Positions 10,908 to 22,364 of a DNA stretch of 64,000 nucleotides are shown one piece after another. Numbering within the stretch: position 1 is the stretch's first letter; the number at the start of each line of letters is the position of its first letter. Origin of the DNA: Armillaria gallica (lineage: Eukaryota > Basidiomycota > Agaricomycetes > Agaricales > Physalacriaceae); assembly GCA_037576215.1 (NCBI GenBank), contig JBANDB010000015.1:2294001-2358000 (forward strand). Direction: 5' to 3'. Made by a program: the position numbers and the translations under genes. The notes under the pieces were generated by a model. The model saw only the letters and a program-made list of their open reading frames with translations, searched no databases and was not told the DNA's origin.

Positions 10908-11856
10908 TCAAGCTTTCTCCGTTTGCAACTGCTTGATTGCCGAGTCGAGCTCGTCTTCGATAGGATTCTCACCGCCGACCATGTCGATTCCCAGGCCATT
11001 AGCATCTTGCCGAGTGGCCAGCAGGAATAAGGCTTTCGCAACGTCATCCCTCTGCAAGTATCATCAGATCGAACTCAAGATAAGCAGAACAAGATATACC
11101 GAAATGGTCGGTGACAAGTGAGTCTTGCCTAGGGCTGCTTTCCCAGTGCCAGGTTCATTGGTCAAACCTCCTGGTCTGAGACTGGTCCAGTTGAATTTGG
11201 TCCGTGCCGTCAGTACCTTCTCGGCTTCATATTTCCAGTGCATGTAAGCGGGTATAGCTTTATATATACGCTCCGAAAGTGCGAGATCAGCCTCAGTCTG
11301 ATATGCACTTGTTAGAGTGGTAAGTAGCAACGATTTGGACGAACGTACATAATGCGCTGGTGGGGGGGCGCTTCTATCACGAAGATCGATAGCCGACACA
11401 TATATTAAACGCGGTTTTGAGCCTTGGACTGCCTCGATGGCGTCGAATACCTGGACATCGATGAGTACTACATCATATTGACCGTAAATTATCAGACCTT
11501 GATAGCGCCCTCGTAGTCCACCTGCTTGGTCCTCTCCTCGCCGCCTTTTCCTCCAGCACCTGCAGACCAATAGACAATATCTTTTCCTTCGAAAGTCTTT
11601 GCAAAATCGGAGATCGGTGAGTCTTCCAGGGATATTACTTGAGGCGTTGCCCCAGTGTCCTCAATATCGGCCTTTTGCTCTGGATTTCTGATCAGAGAGA
11701 TTACTGTGTGCTTTGCGGCTGCGAGGAGGCGCGCAAGTCGGAGGGAAATCTTTGAATCATCAAGTGTTCAAAGTCAATGGATCCAACGGATTGTGAAACC
11801 TAAAGTAAGAAACATACATTTCCATGACCGCCAACTATTACAATTTTGAGAGACAT
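10908..11856 (-). CDS. Atypical short-chain dehydrogenase / NAD(P)-binding (NmrA-like) protein
   Basis: Single-domain Rossmann-fold protein of about 260 residues. The ATG at 11856 gives MSLKIVIVGGHGN, which splices to ISLRLARLLAAAKHTVISL. Together these form the dinucleotide-binding GGHGxxxxxxAR signature. Later blocks: DIVYWSAGAGGKGG, FDAIEAVQGSKPRLIYVSAI, KYEAEKVLTARTKFNWTSLR with PGGLTNEPGTGK, and a C-terminal DMVGGENPIEDELDSAIKQL. Ends with TGA at 10908-10910. It belongs with atypical SDRs close to fungal NAD(P)-binding proteins of the NmrA/SDR_a5 kind; the full catalytic YxxxK is not evident, so it may be a redox sensor or an isomerase/reductase. Introns are 45-70 nt GT-AG. Neighbours give no pathway clue. 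Confidence 0.8.
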
Positions 11857-12064
11857 ATGCGATTATTCTCTTCGCTGTGGAATCGACGAAAGTTGGCTTG
11901 GTAAGAGGGAGATCGGGATTCCGGCCCGGGGTTGTAAGCCAAGAAATGCACTGCCACCGTCCGCGTGCTTCATTGAAGACCTATAGACGGAAAAACTCGA
12001 AATCATTAATGACCCTCCGGTACGTACCCTAGCCACCACGGTAAACAGAAACCGCTTAAAAGAT

Positions 12065-12334
12065 TTACAGAACAACGTGTGCCCACTTCGCGACCGAGGC
12101 AATTGCCTTCCGACTTTGTACCATCTTCTTCAAAAACTCGACATCCTCAAGTTGGCCATGAACAGGTGCAAGATCAGGTTCGTCACGCATGACTCTTACC
12201 AGCATCTCACGCCTAACATGCACCAGTGCTTGCGAAGTCGTGCATCCAAGCATGGCATGTTCAGGCGACTCCACCACCGTCTTGCAGAAACGGCATTTGC
12301 GGTGCTCTCGCTCAAGTCTCGGTCTTCCCAGTTC
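12065..12334 (-). mobile_element. Non-LTR retrotransposon remnant (reverse-transcriptase zinc-binding tail)
   Basis: A short reading frame ELGRPRLEREHRKCRFCK continues to VVESPEHAMLGC and further to LKKMVQSRKAIASVAKW. The CRFC...H....C pattern (C-X2-C-X9-H-X4-C) is the zinc-binding motif found after the reverse transcriptase of many fungal LINE elements (zf-RVT type). An in-frame TGA lies just upstream and no polymerase core is left, so this is a fossil fragment rather than an active element. It lies between the SDR gene and the first Ser/Thr-rich secreted-protein gene. Confidence 0.6.
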
Positions 12335-12676
12335 TCATAAAGCGCTAGGCCCGGGGGCAGAAAATGTATGGTCCATGTGGTTACTAGTGGTTACGGTCGT
12401 TCAAATTTCTTCCGGTCTAGTAACTTTCTCAGGCTCCCTGGAAACGTTTCATGTTTCTTATGTCGTGTTGATCAAAGATGTCGATGACATTTGATTTCGG
12501 GACTCAATAGGTATGTAAAGTACATATAAAGTTGCCATGTCAGAATGCTTTTTACCAACACCTCTTTGGTGGAGCGACACTTTCGTTCTCGTTTTCTTCT
12601 TGTTGAGTCTCTACTTTCGTTCGTTTGCCCTGGTTGGCTGGATTGAATTCCATTTATCTCATTCATTTTTTCCACA
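12335..12676. other. Intergenic, promoter of the secreted-protein gene
   Basis: About 340 bp; the last 120 bp before the ATG at 12677 are pyrimidine-rich (CTTTCGTTCTCG, TTCTTCTTG), as is common ahead of fungal start sites. No TATA box was identified with confidence. Confidence 0.4.
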
Positions 12677-15257
12677 ATGATCCTTAATTCGATCTCTATA
12701 CTCACATTTTTTCTTTCCGTCGCAGTTGTTGCTAAAAATGACTGGAGCCAACCCTGTTTCAATGGAGTTTGTGAATACTCTCTGCCCGCCAACGGGACTG
12801 CATCCGGGTCACTGAAAATCGTGCGTACCTACTCATTGGCTGTGACTTTTAGAAAAATCTAACTATCCGTGTAGTGGGGATCTGTCAACACATTGTCGGA
12901 CATTACACCTGCAGCTGGCTGGGAAATTATCGACTGTGCTCCAGGCGCGCTTGCACAAGATATTCGTCTCGTCTGCTTGAATAACGATACAAGCTCGGCC
13001 GGTTGTGATCATCTTTATCAGAACGATGGCGCTGTGGGTAAGATCGTTCGTTTACCAGAAAGCGTGTGTAACATTTTGATGTCTCCATCTGCTCCGGACT
13101 ACATGACTCTTCAATTTAGTGTGGCCAAAGCGCGTTTGCTAGGGTGGCGAGAGCATGGGATCCCGAAGACCAATCTCTTCCTTCTAATTTGGCCGCGCGC
13201 GTGCTTCGGCGTGATGGCACCATTCCACCCGTGAAGGCCTTGGCATTAGACACGAATTTTTCTGCTGTTGACTCGTCGAAGTCAGTGGAATGATTTTCTT
13301 GGCGGTTTTCTTGACGACTAAATCGATGCTAGGACTGGGACCATCAATTTTGTCCTTCAAGGCGCCAATGTGCCTGGCGCCGACTCTGACCTCTCCTCTA
13401 TCTCCTTTGGGTCTCGGCGGCGTAGTCGCCTATCACCCCGTGATCTCTCTAGCTTTGTCGGCGACGCTATTGATGGTGCTTGTGTCCCCTCGCTACGTGA
13501 ACACCTTGTTGACATCGTGATCTAGTCCTTGGCAGTGTTCTGGACAACGACATTGATATTGATCAGACCTTTGATGTCCCCGTTAACGTGGATCAGACTT
13601 TCAATCTTCTCAACGAGAGCGTGTCATGTCAACCCATAGACGCCAAACTAAACATCAATGTTGCCGCGAAGGCGTATGCGCTTGCGACTCTGGGTGTGTC
13701 GGCCAGCGGAACTGTTGTTCCTCCCAACATAAATGATTTCGCTATCAGGGCTAGTAAGTTTTTGGTTTGATACACTTGATATGCCCTTAAACCGTCCATG
13801 CAGATCTCGATGCTACTTTGGACGGTACTATCGATTTATTGGCTGATGTTACTGTAATTGTTCCTATGTCAGTAGCCTATCTGACTTATCCCTGATATCA
13901 CGCATAGGGAACCATAGACTCCGGGAAAATACCTCTTTTTCAAGTCGGTATACCTGGGCTTGACTTCCCTGGGTAGGCAAACTTTTCGTAATGCCTGTCT
14001 TTTCTCTGAACCCAACTTTAGCATCCTTTCGATTGGACCAACATTTGAAATTGATGCTCAAGCCGTCGCGAAGCTTGACGTCGCCCTGGACCTCAATGTC
14101 GGCGTTATATACAACATCTCCAAAGCCCAATTTGTCTTCCCTCCCAATAAGAGTGACAATGTAGGAAACGGATCCTTCAATATAGGTGATACACGTAAGT
14201 GAACCCGTTTAGTTCTATCTCTCTGCTAATGGTCTGCTTAGCATTGAAACTCTCAGTCTCGCCTGCTGCCAACGCTACGGGAACAATTGAGGCACACTTA
14301 ATCCCACGCCTAAACTTAGGCGTATCGGCTCTGGGTGATACAGTCAAAGCCAATGTGTTTCTCGAACTGGATGCTAATGCCGCGCTCGTTTTGGAGCTTG
14401 ATGCGAAGACCAGCACCACGCTGGATAACGGATCGACGAACGGGACAGAGACAACGACGACTACTTCAGCATCCGGATACGAAACTGGTTCCACCATGTC
14501 TGCGGAGATCAATTCTGCCCTGGATTACAGCACGCAGGCTTCGGTGTACAGTACATCAAGCGCATCTGTCTCGGCCTCCCAAGATTCACCAACATCCACC
14601 ACATCTGGCTCAGAGAGTTCTTCTGTCGATGAGGCGTCTTCTGATGCTATATCCTACATCTCAAGTGCTCTCGAAACCGCGAGTGTAGAAACCGCACGCT
14701 ATCGCAGGAGCCAGGCTCAGCTAACATCTGTCGTTGAAGCTGCACGGTCTGCAGGGTCAGTTTCAGCTTCTGCAAGCTCAGGGGTCGGAGGGAAGTTCCA
14801 GAGCTTCGTCGCTGCCGGTGGATCCAATGCATCCACGGATACCAGCAGCAGCTTGGGCGGATGCTTCTCCGTCAATGCCGGACTAGACGTTAATGTCGGC
14901 GCTGAAGGGAGTTTCTTCAATATTTTCGATAAAAGCGTGTCGGAAACGCTGTTCAGCAAGGATTTCAAGCTCTTTCAGGTGGGCATAGCTGCTAGCCGTT
15001 CTCATGACCCTATTCAAATCGACTTTTAGAAATGCTTTGGTTCTACGGCCAACAAGACTGCGAGACGCTCAACATGGCGGCGACAAGAACGATTAGCTCA
15101 CCGATCTGTGTTGGATCTTCTTTGTCCTGCTATCGACCTTGCTCAAGCTGTGTCAGTCGTTGACAAGGAAATTGATGCTGCTAGGTAAGCTTTCAAGTGA
15201 ATTTTTCCAGGCTAAGTTTTCATGACTGTGATTAGCATTCAAGACGTGTCTCCGTAA
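12677..15257 (+). CDS. Secreted Ser/Thr-rich protein of unknown function (paralogue A)
   Basis: Probable extracellular or wall-linked protein of about 720 residues. The N-terminal signal peptide is MILNSISILTFFLSVAVVA, then NDWSQPCFNGVCEYSLP. Conserved blocks follow: WGSVNTLSDITPAAGWEI, CDHLYQNDGAVGKIVRLPE, CGQSAFARVARAWDPEDQ, GTINFVLQGANVPGA, QTFNLLNESVSC, GTIEAHLIPRLNLGVSAL. A long Ser/Thr/Ala region (about 14400-14800) should be O-glycosylated, and several N-x-S/T sites occur. The end is GGCFSVNAGLDVNVGAEGSF and SVLDLLCPAIDLAQAV, stop TAA 15255-15257. At least nine introns; one at 13476-13525 is needed to avoid an in-frame stop and is absent from paralogue B (42886-45391). The domain pair is widespread in Agaricomycete genomes but uncharacterised. 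A dibasic RYRRSQ site could be a kexin site. No frameshift found. Confidence 0.8.
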
Positions 15258-15854
15258 GGTTACCGAGGCGCTCCTTGCCAGATTAACAACTGTTACTTGA
15301 TATCCAGTAAATCTATTCCGGGCTTCTGAAGTTTTCACTATGGATTTTAAGTGTTTTTTACGCGCTTTGTTATGTATCGTGCCTCAAGACATTCTACTCT
15401 TCCTAATCATACCAGGGCCTATTCAACATACTCATTGGATGTCAGCCGGCTATCATGATGAACATCCGATATCTCCAGTGGCGTAATGTTCCTCTTCCAA
15501 TCTCAAGCATTGAGCGAGCACCCTCCGGATATGCCGCGTATCCGGTCCTCCCCGAACGATGCTCATCCACACCTTGTCGCTGGTCCCAAGCTTCCCTGCG
15601 ATTTTGATTTACATAAACCAGCGAACATCTGCGCCACTTTGCTAGTTTGACTCGCCCATTTATCGATTATCAGTCGAGTCAATCTGTCTGCTTGGATAAG
15701 AAAGATGAATGTCATATAAGAGGAAGGAGAGCACGCGACCATGCAACGCAGCAATGTTTTTTTCAGATGTCCCGTCCAAGTGCGGTGAGTTGAACGAGGT
15801 TAACATGCTTTTGTTTGTCGCATCCAATAACGATAACGACATCTTTAACCCACC
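15258..15854. other. Intergenic
   Basis: About 600 bp between the secreted-protein gene and the kinase-like pseudogene, which converge here. The - strand ORFs at 15563-15842 show no family features. Nothing else seen. Confidence 0.5.
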
Positions 15855-17011
15855 CTAGTCGTAGTCATAAGTAGGCCTACAACGAACCCCCGGTCTTATA
15901 CGCCACTGATGCACTTTGTCTCTCGCCCCTTCCCAGTCCGTATCCAAAACTCTATCAAACGTCGCCATACGAAAGTCGTCAGGCATGCTTTCCACATAAT
16001 CGTTAAACTTCAACGGGCTGTTGTAGGACTGACATCTCGAAGGGCGTCACCGTCCTCTTCCACCCTCCATTCTCGGGATCCTTGAGAATTCTCCTCATAA
16101 AACGGTATCTGCGCCTCCCCGCACAACGCGCATCCAGCCTTCGTCGCGTCTTCTGGGCTCTCTTACGATTGCCTGTCCAAAATCGATGATGACGGCAGAT
16201 CGGTCTTCCTGTCGCAGAACAACGTTCCCGATGTGGATGTCATTGTGCAGCACATGGTTCTCGGCCTCTATGGCACGGAGCCCTTCCAACACTTGGCTTG
16301 AGATCCTCTCGGCCTCATTCTGGGAGATGTCAACTCTCGGTTTGAGATTCTCCATACAAATACCAGGGACATACTCGAGCGCAAGTCCTTGAACAAAGTC
16401 GGTGATGGGATCAAGGGGAGTAGACTCGGGGGTGATGCCAAGACGAACAACACCGAAAAGACGGAGAATATACCGGCCTTGCAGTCGGTACAGAAGCCGA
16501 TATGCATCAAGCTCAGTGTCGTAGTTATACAACTTCCAATACCAGGTAGAAATCTCCCATGACCAATCTTCCCATCGTTCCTCATCAGGTCGTCTAGGGT
16601 TTTCATCATCGCGTAGAAGCTCGATCCAGTCAGGAATGGTGCCCATCTGAATATCATGGACAGCCTGTCGTAGGTGACCTTCAATAATAGAAGATGACCA
16701 TGGCACTTCTATGTCATTGCTGCGATACCCCAGCCTGCGATCTGCCAGTTTTAGAATGAACTGCTCATTGTCAGAGAGACGCTGAACCAGAAGGACGACA
16801 GCAGATGTGAAAGGCTTAAAGGGTTTGATTATTTTAGCTGCAAGAGGCTCAAAAGTTTACAGCCTTCGGGTTGGAATTGGAACTGGAGCGTCGTTCCTGG
16901 TAAATACAGTTTACCGTCTCTGGAATAAACGCAAATCAACGAGTGTTTCAGTAAACCTACATTATATAACATACGTTTCAACGGGTGGTATCGAAATCCA
17001 ACGTCGGCCAT
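15855..17011 (-). pseudogene. Kinase-like (APH/protein-kinase fold) pseudogene, copy 1
   Basis: Copy 1 of a small protein-kinase/aminoglycoside-phosphotransferase-like gene. Catalytic-loop HNDIHIGNVV and IIDFGQAI (DFG) are present, as are LVQRLSDNEQFILKLADRR and EYVPGICMENLKPRVD. Compared with copy 2 (20730-21878) it carries at least three frame breaks. One base is missing near 16850 in the block joining QFQPEG to FEPLAAKI. One is missing near 16102, where GGADT runs into a TGA. An indel of 5 bp lies near 16035, before YNSPLKFNDYV. The terminal Asp-Tyr-Asp end is still recognisable (stop 15855-15857). The ATG at 17011 (MADVGFRYHPLK) followed by an intron is preserved. It is probably not translated into a full kinase. 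Confidence 0.75.
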
Positions 17012-17495
17012 AATTTACTAGGGTAAAATGCCTCGTATGTCGGATCAGATAACGAAGCATGAGGTCGAGAAAACAATCAGACTTAGCGCCAATGGTGGCG
17101 CCGACGCGTTATCACGGCAAGGTGTGACACGACATTAGTGATATTTGGGCAGGCAGGATTATTGTCGCGGTGTAAAAACGGGCAGGTACGACGGGCCGAG
17201 ATGTCTCGGTCCAACTTGGCTTCATATGTAACACGCGACACTCTTCATTCTGGATCTCTTCCTTCCTGAGTGCATGTTTTCTTCGCCGAGCTGAAAAAAG
17301 GAGTAGTAAAAGAGGGGTTTGTATGTTAGTGTTTGAGAGAGTCTCTCCCCATCGGCTTCGTCACAAGGCAGGGAGGGAAGCAATGTCAGTTTAGCTTTTG
17401 GGTGACCGATACCGAGCTGTAAGTGGCTGACCTGTTGATATAAGCGAGGCATCCTGGTGATGACTCGATGCATGTTACCCTTAGACTTGACGACG
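17012..17495. other. Intergenic, shared by divergent genes
   Basis: About 480 bp between the start of the kinase-like pseudogene (-) and the start of the JmjC-like gene (+). The first 110 bp (to about 17120) are homologous to sequence upstream of kinase copy 2 (about 21880-21980). The duplication therefore included promoter DNA. Confidence 0.6.
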
Positions 17496-20073
17496 ATGAA
17501 TGACAGCCCCGAATCTAGCGCAGAAGCGTTGCGAAAGGAGCGAAGTAAACTGCTAGCCGCGATATCTAGGTACAAGAGAAGTCACCCAAAGTAGGTCCAA
17601 ATTTTTCAAAATCATGGAATACTGATTAATCATATCTCCAGTGTGACAGACGAAGAGCTGCGAGCGAGATACCCCCGGGACCTTCCCCAGGCCCCTCGTA
17701 AAAAGACTCTAAGACAGCGTCAAGCCCTTCAACAAAGGGAGGGTGAGAGCGACAGAGTGTTTGATCAGAGGAAAAAGAGTGCTGAAAGAAAACGACGACA
17801 ACGGGAGAGGCGGCCATACAAGTCGACTCCGAAAATACCGTGAGCTGAAAACAAGTGCCCCTTTACCCAATAAATATCTGACTTTTACAGTTTCCGGGGA
17901 ACTTCGCTCGCCACTGTGACCAATGCCGCCGAGGGATCCATCCAACGTCCCCAGAAGCGCCACAGGCCGTCAGACTCAGACTCGGAGTCGCGGGAGAACA
18001 CAGCGGAGGGTGTCACACCTGGTCCTAGTAAGCGGCGGGAGGAAGGTATGCGACCAACTCCGCGTTTGGGGGTCTTTGAATATAGGATAGAGGACATCCC
18101 AGAAGTTATCCTGGAAGGTGGTGATCTCCCTTCCGATGGTGAAGACATGACCGTGGAGCCGCCAAAGACGCCTCTTGCCTGGAGGGAGCTGAGTATACAG
18201 ACTATAGCTCTCCAGGAAAGTTTTCGCTCCGAGGCTGATCAAGGTGTCCAAGCAACCATTTCAGTCCAGGACAAGGAGACTCAGACTTCAGAAAGCGAAC
18301 AGATCACCCTTCGCCGAAGGACTGACTTTGGGATTGGTGCCCTCGGGGTGCTGCCTGATGCGCCGACAGTGGAGTGGACGACTTTGTCAGGACCTCACGC
18401 ACGCGTCGTCCTTCCATACATTCCCAATGCTGGGAAGAACATGGTCTGTCAGGTGAGTGCAGCGCTCTCATGCTGGTAACGGAGGTTTGACTGGCCTTGC
18501 AGGTTTCGGACATGGTGTCGCGGCATGCCAGGGAGGACCCCATCCTACTGGATAGCAATGATCATGTTGTCTTCTTGCGTCCTCCATTTCCAGATGACGC
18601 AACACTGATCGAGACCATCATTGATCACCTCGCCCACAACAGAGGTATCAAGCTCGAAGGTTTCCAGAAGCCTGAGATAGTAGAGAGTCTAACATGTGAC
18701 TATATGTCGAAGCGTTGGAATGTCCATCCGAAGCGACGGGTGGATGTGCATGGTGAGAGAATGAAAAGTCTGCGCTGTTGAAATTACCGACACTAATGGG
18801 CTTCCTAGATGGCGGCGTGATGAATAAAAGGTGTCTACATCCTCGAAGTGAGATGTTCCAGTGGCAATTCATCGAAGGTCTGTCTGACCCTAAGCGGAGC
18901 GATAAGGTCCTGGATATCCCGATGTCCCAGTGGGGAGGTCCGCCACTGTTTGGGTATACGTGAATTTCATTTTTCTCTATCCATCGTCGTTCTCAACCGA
19001 GGGGGCGGGTGTGTATAGGCTTATCAATGATGAGTGTGATGCATGGAACAACACGTCCCAAGAGTATGGCTGGCCCACGGGGATGTCCAGAGAGCAATGG
19101 TCAGACATGACCTGGGGCGCAGAGCATCATGCCGCGGCCTATACTGAGTACCATCATGATGGCCAAGGGAAGAACACGGTCATCGTGGCGGAACAGGGCT
19201 GCAAGCTCTGGACTGCTTACTCTCCTGCCCGGCCCTACACTCGCAGGGAGGTGCAGGAGTATTATAACGGAACACTCGAGCTCTGTGTCAATGATCTCTC
19301 AAGCTCAGAGGAGGAGGTGGAAGGGGAGAGTCGTCAGAGGCTCGATTACGCAGTAGGATATACGCTGCTCATGCTGCCTGGAGACTGCTAGTAAGTTTCT
19401 GTTTGTTGAAACTGACTGGAAGCACTGACAACATCCATCTTGCAGCTTCCAACCTGCGGGAGTAATCCATGCAGTCTACACGCCTGAGGCCAGCTTTACC
19501 CGAGGTTCCTCCTTCTGGTCCTTATCGACAATGCATCAAGTTGAGCCTGCACGGCTATACGACGCCACGCACGGGAACCTCGCGACGAACACCGACCGCA
19601 ACCCAGTTCAAGTGTACAAAGGCCTGGTGTGCATGATGTTGAACCTGCCTACCAACCCGGAGCGACGTGTGCACATCTCCCGTAGCAGATTGCCTTCAGG
19701 CTGACGTGAGAGCACAGGTTATCGAAAGCGCAGCCTTGCGTCGTTCCTGCTAATGATATTGGACCCGAAGGCTTATGTGCCCACGCACAGGAGAGCTTAT
19801 GGGGCCGACGGCCAAAGGGGGCCTCACTATGAAGTGATGTTCCTAGCTGAGCACCGGAAGCGTCTCGCCCGTACGATCGCAGAGATCAAGGACTGTCAAT
19901 GGTCAGCCCTTGCAAGAACCAATGCGACAAAAGTCGCGCAGTTCCTGGGATGGTCCTCCATAGACGCGATACAGGAGTTCCTCAATGAGGGAGATGCCTT
20001 GGGTGATCCTGGAGAGATGGTTTCTATCGAGGATGTTTTGAACAGGATCACGAAATTGAAGAGGTTTCATTGA
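17496..20073 (+). CDS. JmjC-like (cupin-fold Fe/2OG) domain protein with basic N-terminus
   Basis: Predicted nuclear Fe(II)/2OG hydroxylase or demethylase-like protein of about 730 residues. The ATG at 17496 gives MNDSPESSAEALRKERSKLL. Exon 2 is highly basic with bZIP-like RKKSAERKRRQRERRPYK. A disordered acidic/Ser region follows, then a conserved region (HVVFLRPPFPDDATLIETII, GIKLEGFQKPEIVESLTCDY). The catalytic domain has YHHDGQGKNTVIVAEQGCKL (HxD iron ligands), WTAYSPARPYTRREVQEYY, LLMLPGDCYFQPAGVIHAVY (second His) and SSFWSLSTMHQVEP. A final intron (about 19670-19719) shifts the frame into RYRKRSLASFLLMILDPKAY and the C-terminal helical part, stop at 20071-20073. JmjC-like proteins of this layout are expanded in Agaricomycetes. 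It lies exactly between the two kinase-like copies. Confidence 0.78.
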
Positions 20074-20729
20074 TGGCGGACGTCGGCCCGGGATTGACTT
20101 TGTGCTTCGACTGAAGTTTTCGTAGAAATTTAGATATCAGATCGTCATTGTGGGTTGAAATTTTGTGTTTGTTTTGAAAGCGGTTCTTCAGTACTAGTTC
20201 ATCTTGAAGCAGTCATGGCTGTGACGATTTTGCGTTCTGCGAGTGGATTTTACAATGACCGGTATGAGCGTCACGTTGCAATATCGACCATAGTATGGTA
20301 TGGCGAGTCTAGTTGATAGAGGGCGATGTCCACAAGATTATGCATTGGATTTTAAAGAAATCAAATATACACACAAACAAGTGTCGGGAAAAAATGCAAT
20401 CGGCAGGATGAACAGCTGTAGATACCTGAATGATGGTCAAACATTGTCCGTGGGCATTCGTAGAATGGGAGAGAGAAGAGCGTACCCGGTGAAAGATGTG
20501 TGAATACACAGAACGCTGCAGGTACTTAAAAGGTGATCAGGAGAGTAAAAACGACGTTTTTGGAGACTTACCACAGGTCGTCTGGCTAACCGGAATTTGT
20601 ATTCCGAAGCCAGGTCGATATTCCCACATTTAACCATCCTGAGTCCGAATCGGTGATCTTCACATATAAGAGCTTTGAACCATCCGATCGCGTACATCGT
20701 CTCCCGTGCAAGCAGGCGTGTCTGCTGGC
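20074..20729. other. Intergenic
   Basis: About 650 bp between the convergent JmjC-like gene and kinase-like copy 2. Small ORFs here (20300-20509, 20437-20697) have no recognisable features. Confidence 0.5.
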
Positions 20730-21878
20730 TTAGTCGTAGTCATGGTCGGGTCTGCAACGAACCCCCGGCTTGATACGCCACTGGTCCACTTTCTCTCTCG
20801 CCCCTTCCCATTCTGTATCCAACACTCTGTCGAACGTCGCCCTACGAAAGTCCTCAGGCATGCTTTCCACATACTTGTTAAATGTCAAAGGCTTCTTGTA
20901 GCGCCAATTTGACATGTTGAAAGGTGTCACCGTCTTCTTCCACCCGCCATACTCGGGATCCATGAGATTCCTCCTCATGAATCGTGTATCTGCACCTCCG
21001 TGGACGACGCTCAGCCAATCTTCATCGCTCCTCTCAGCCCTGATTATTGCCTGTCCAAAGTCGATGATGACAGCGGATCGATTCCCCTCCGGCACGACGA
21101 CGTTTCGAGTATGAACATCATTGTGCAACAAGCAGTTCTCCGCCTCGATGGCACGGAGTCCTTCCAACACTTCGCTGGATATCCTCTCTGCCTCTTGCTC
21201 AGAGACGTCGACCCCCGGTTTGAGATTCTCCATGCTGACACCAGGGATGTACTCGAGAGCGAGTCCTTCGACAATATCGGTGATGTGATGAAGCGGAGTA
21301 GACTCGGAGTTGATGCAAACACGAACGACGCCGAAGAGACGGGGCATATATCGACCTTGCAGTCGATGTAAAAGCCGATACGCAGTGAGCTCCGTATCGT
21401 AGCAGCCCATCTTCCCAAACCAAGTGCCAACCTCGAACATCCATTCCTCCCAAAGCTCCTCGTCGGGTTGGTTGTCGGAATCGTTGATGAGTTCTAACCA
21501 GTTAGGGATAGCGCCTGCCTGAATATCACGTACGGCGCGTCTTAGATGATCGTCGATGGAAGACGTCCAGGGCACCGTATCCAGTCCTTTGTTGTTGCTG
21601 CGATACCCCAGCCGACGATCTGCAAGTTTGAGGATGACCTTTTCGTTGTCAGAGTGTCGCTGAACCAGGAGGACGGTGCCAACTGTGATGGGCTCGAACC
21701 GTTTGACTATTGTGGCTGCGAGAGGTTCGAAAGCCTTGGAGCCTTGGGTTGAAATTGAAGGTCGAGGATCGTTCCAGGTAGATACAGTTCGTCGCCACTA
21801 CAGTGCTACAATTCAGCACGAGTGCAAAGAAAACCAGCTGATGACTGTACCTCCAAACCGAAATCCAGCGACGCCTAT
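20730..21878 (-). pseudogene. Kinase-like (APH/protein-kinase fold) gene, copy 2, start damaged
   Basis: Long open frame (20730-about 21780, about 340 residues) for a kinase-like protein: TVLLVQRHSDNEKVILKLAD, YDTELTAYRLLHRLQGRYM, LALEYIPGVSMENLKPGVD, catalytic-loop LLHNDVHTRNVVV, IIDFGQAI (DFG), and a complete C-terminus GAREKVDQWRIKPGVR with stop at 20730. The 5' end is damaged. The codon matching copy 1's ATG is ATA at 21878-21876. Between LYLPGTILDLQFQP and KAFEPLAATIV one base is missing relative to copy 1. An alternative ATG at 21927 exists but does not cure the frame break. It could be a recent pseudogene, or a gene using another first exon. The catalytic part is intact, so it is less decayed than copy 1. 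Confidence 0.65.
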
Positions 21879-22364
21879 AGTTCTCTCGAGTAAAAAGCCT
21901 TGTATGCCGTGTCAAACAACGAAGCATGTGGTTGAGATAAAAGTCGCATCGGTGGCGGCGCCAGTGTGGACCACGATGCGCCGCAGTCATTGCGGTGGAC
22001 GCCGCTTGATGGTCGTCGTCGAGGTGCAAGAGGGCCACGTGCTTTCGATGGACTACGACCGCGACCTACTGTGATATGTCGATTCATTATTCCTTGCTTT
22101 CCTACCGCTCGTCTCTGTTCCGTCTGATGACCACAATCTTGACAATTCTGACGAACGAATTCCTACTTTTTTGCAACGACGCCCCTATAGGTTCAAATCG
22201 GAAATCTGCATATACTATGCCAATTTTCCTCGTCTCTTCCGATCGCAGCAATGCTCGCGAGAATTAACTCAAGCGACAGTTCTTACCGTCTGAGTGATGC
22301 CTAGCTGGTTTGTGCATATCTGAAATACCTGTTCACGTTTATTGAAATCCTTCTTCCTAGAACG
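21879..22364. other. Intergenic
   Basis: About 490 bp. The first 100 bp match the region upstream of kinase copy 1. No gene recognised in the rest. Confidence 0.45.

Noticed and set aside
13455..13530. Stop codon in the secreted paralogue A suggesting a pseudogene
   Set aside because: A 50-nt GT-AG intron removes it and keeps the conserved frame.
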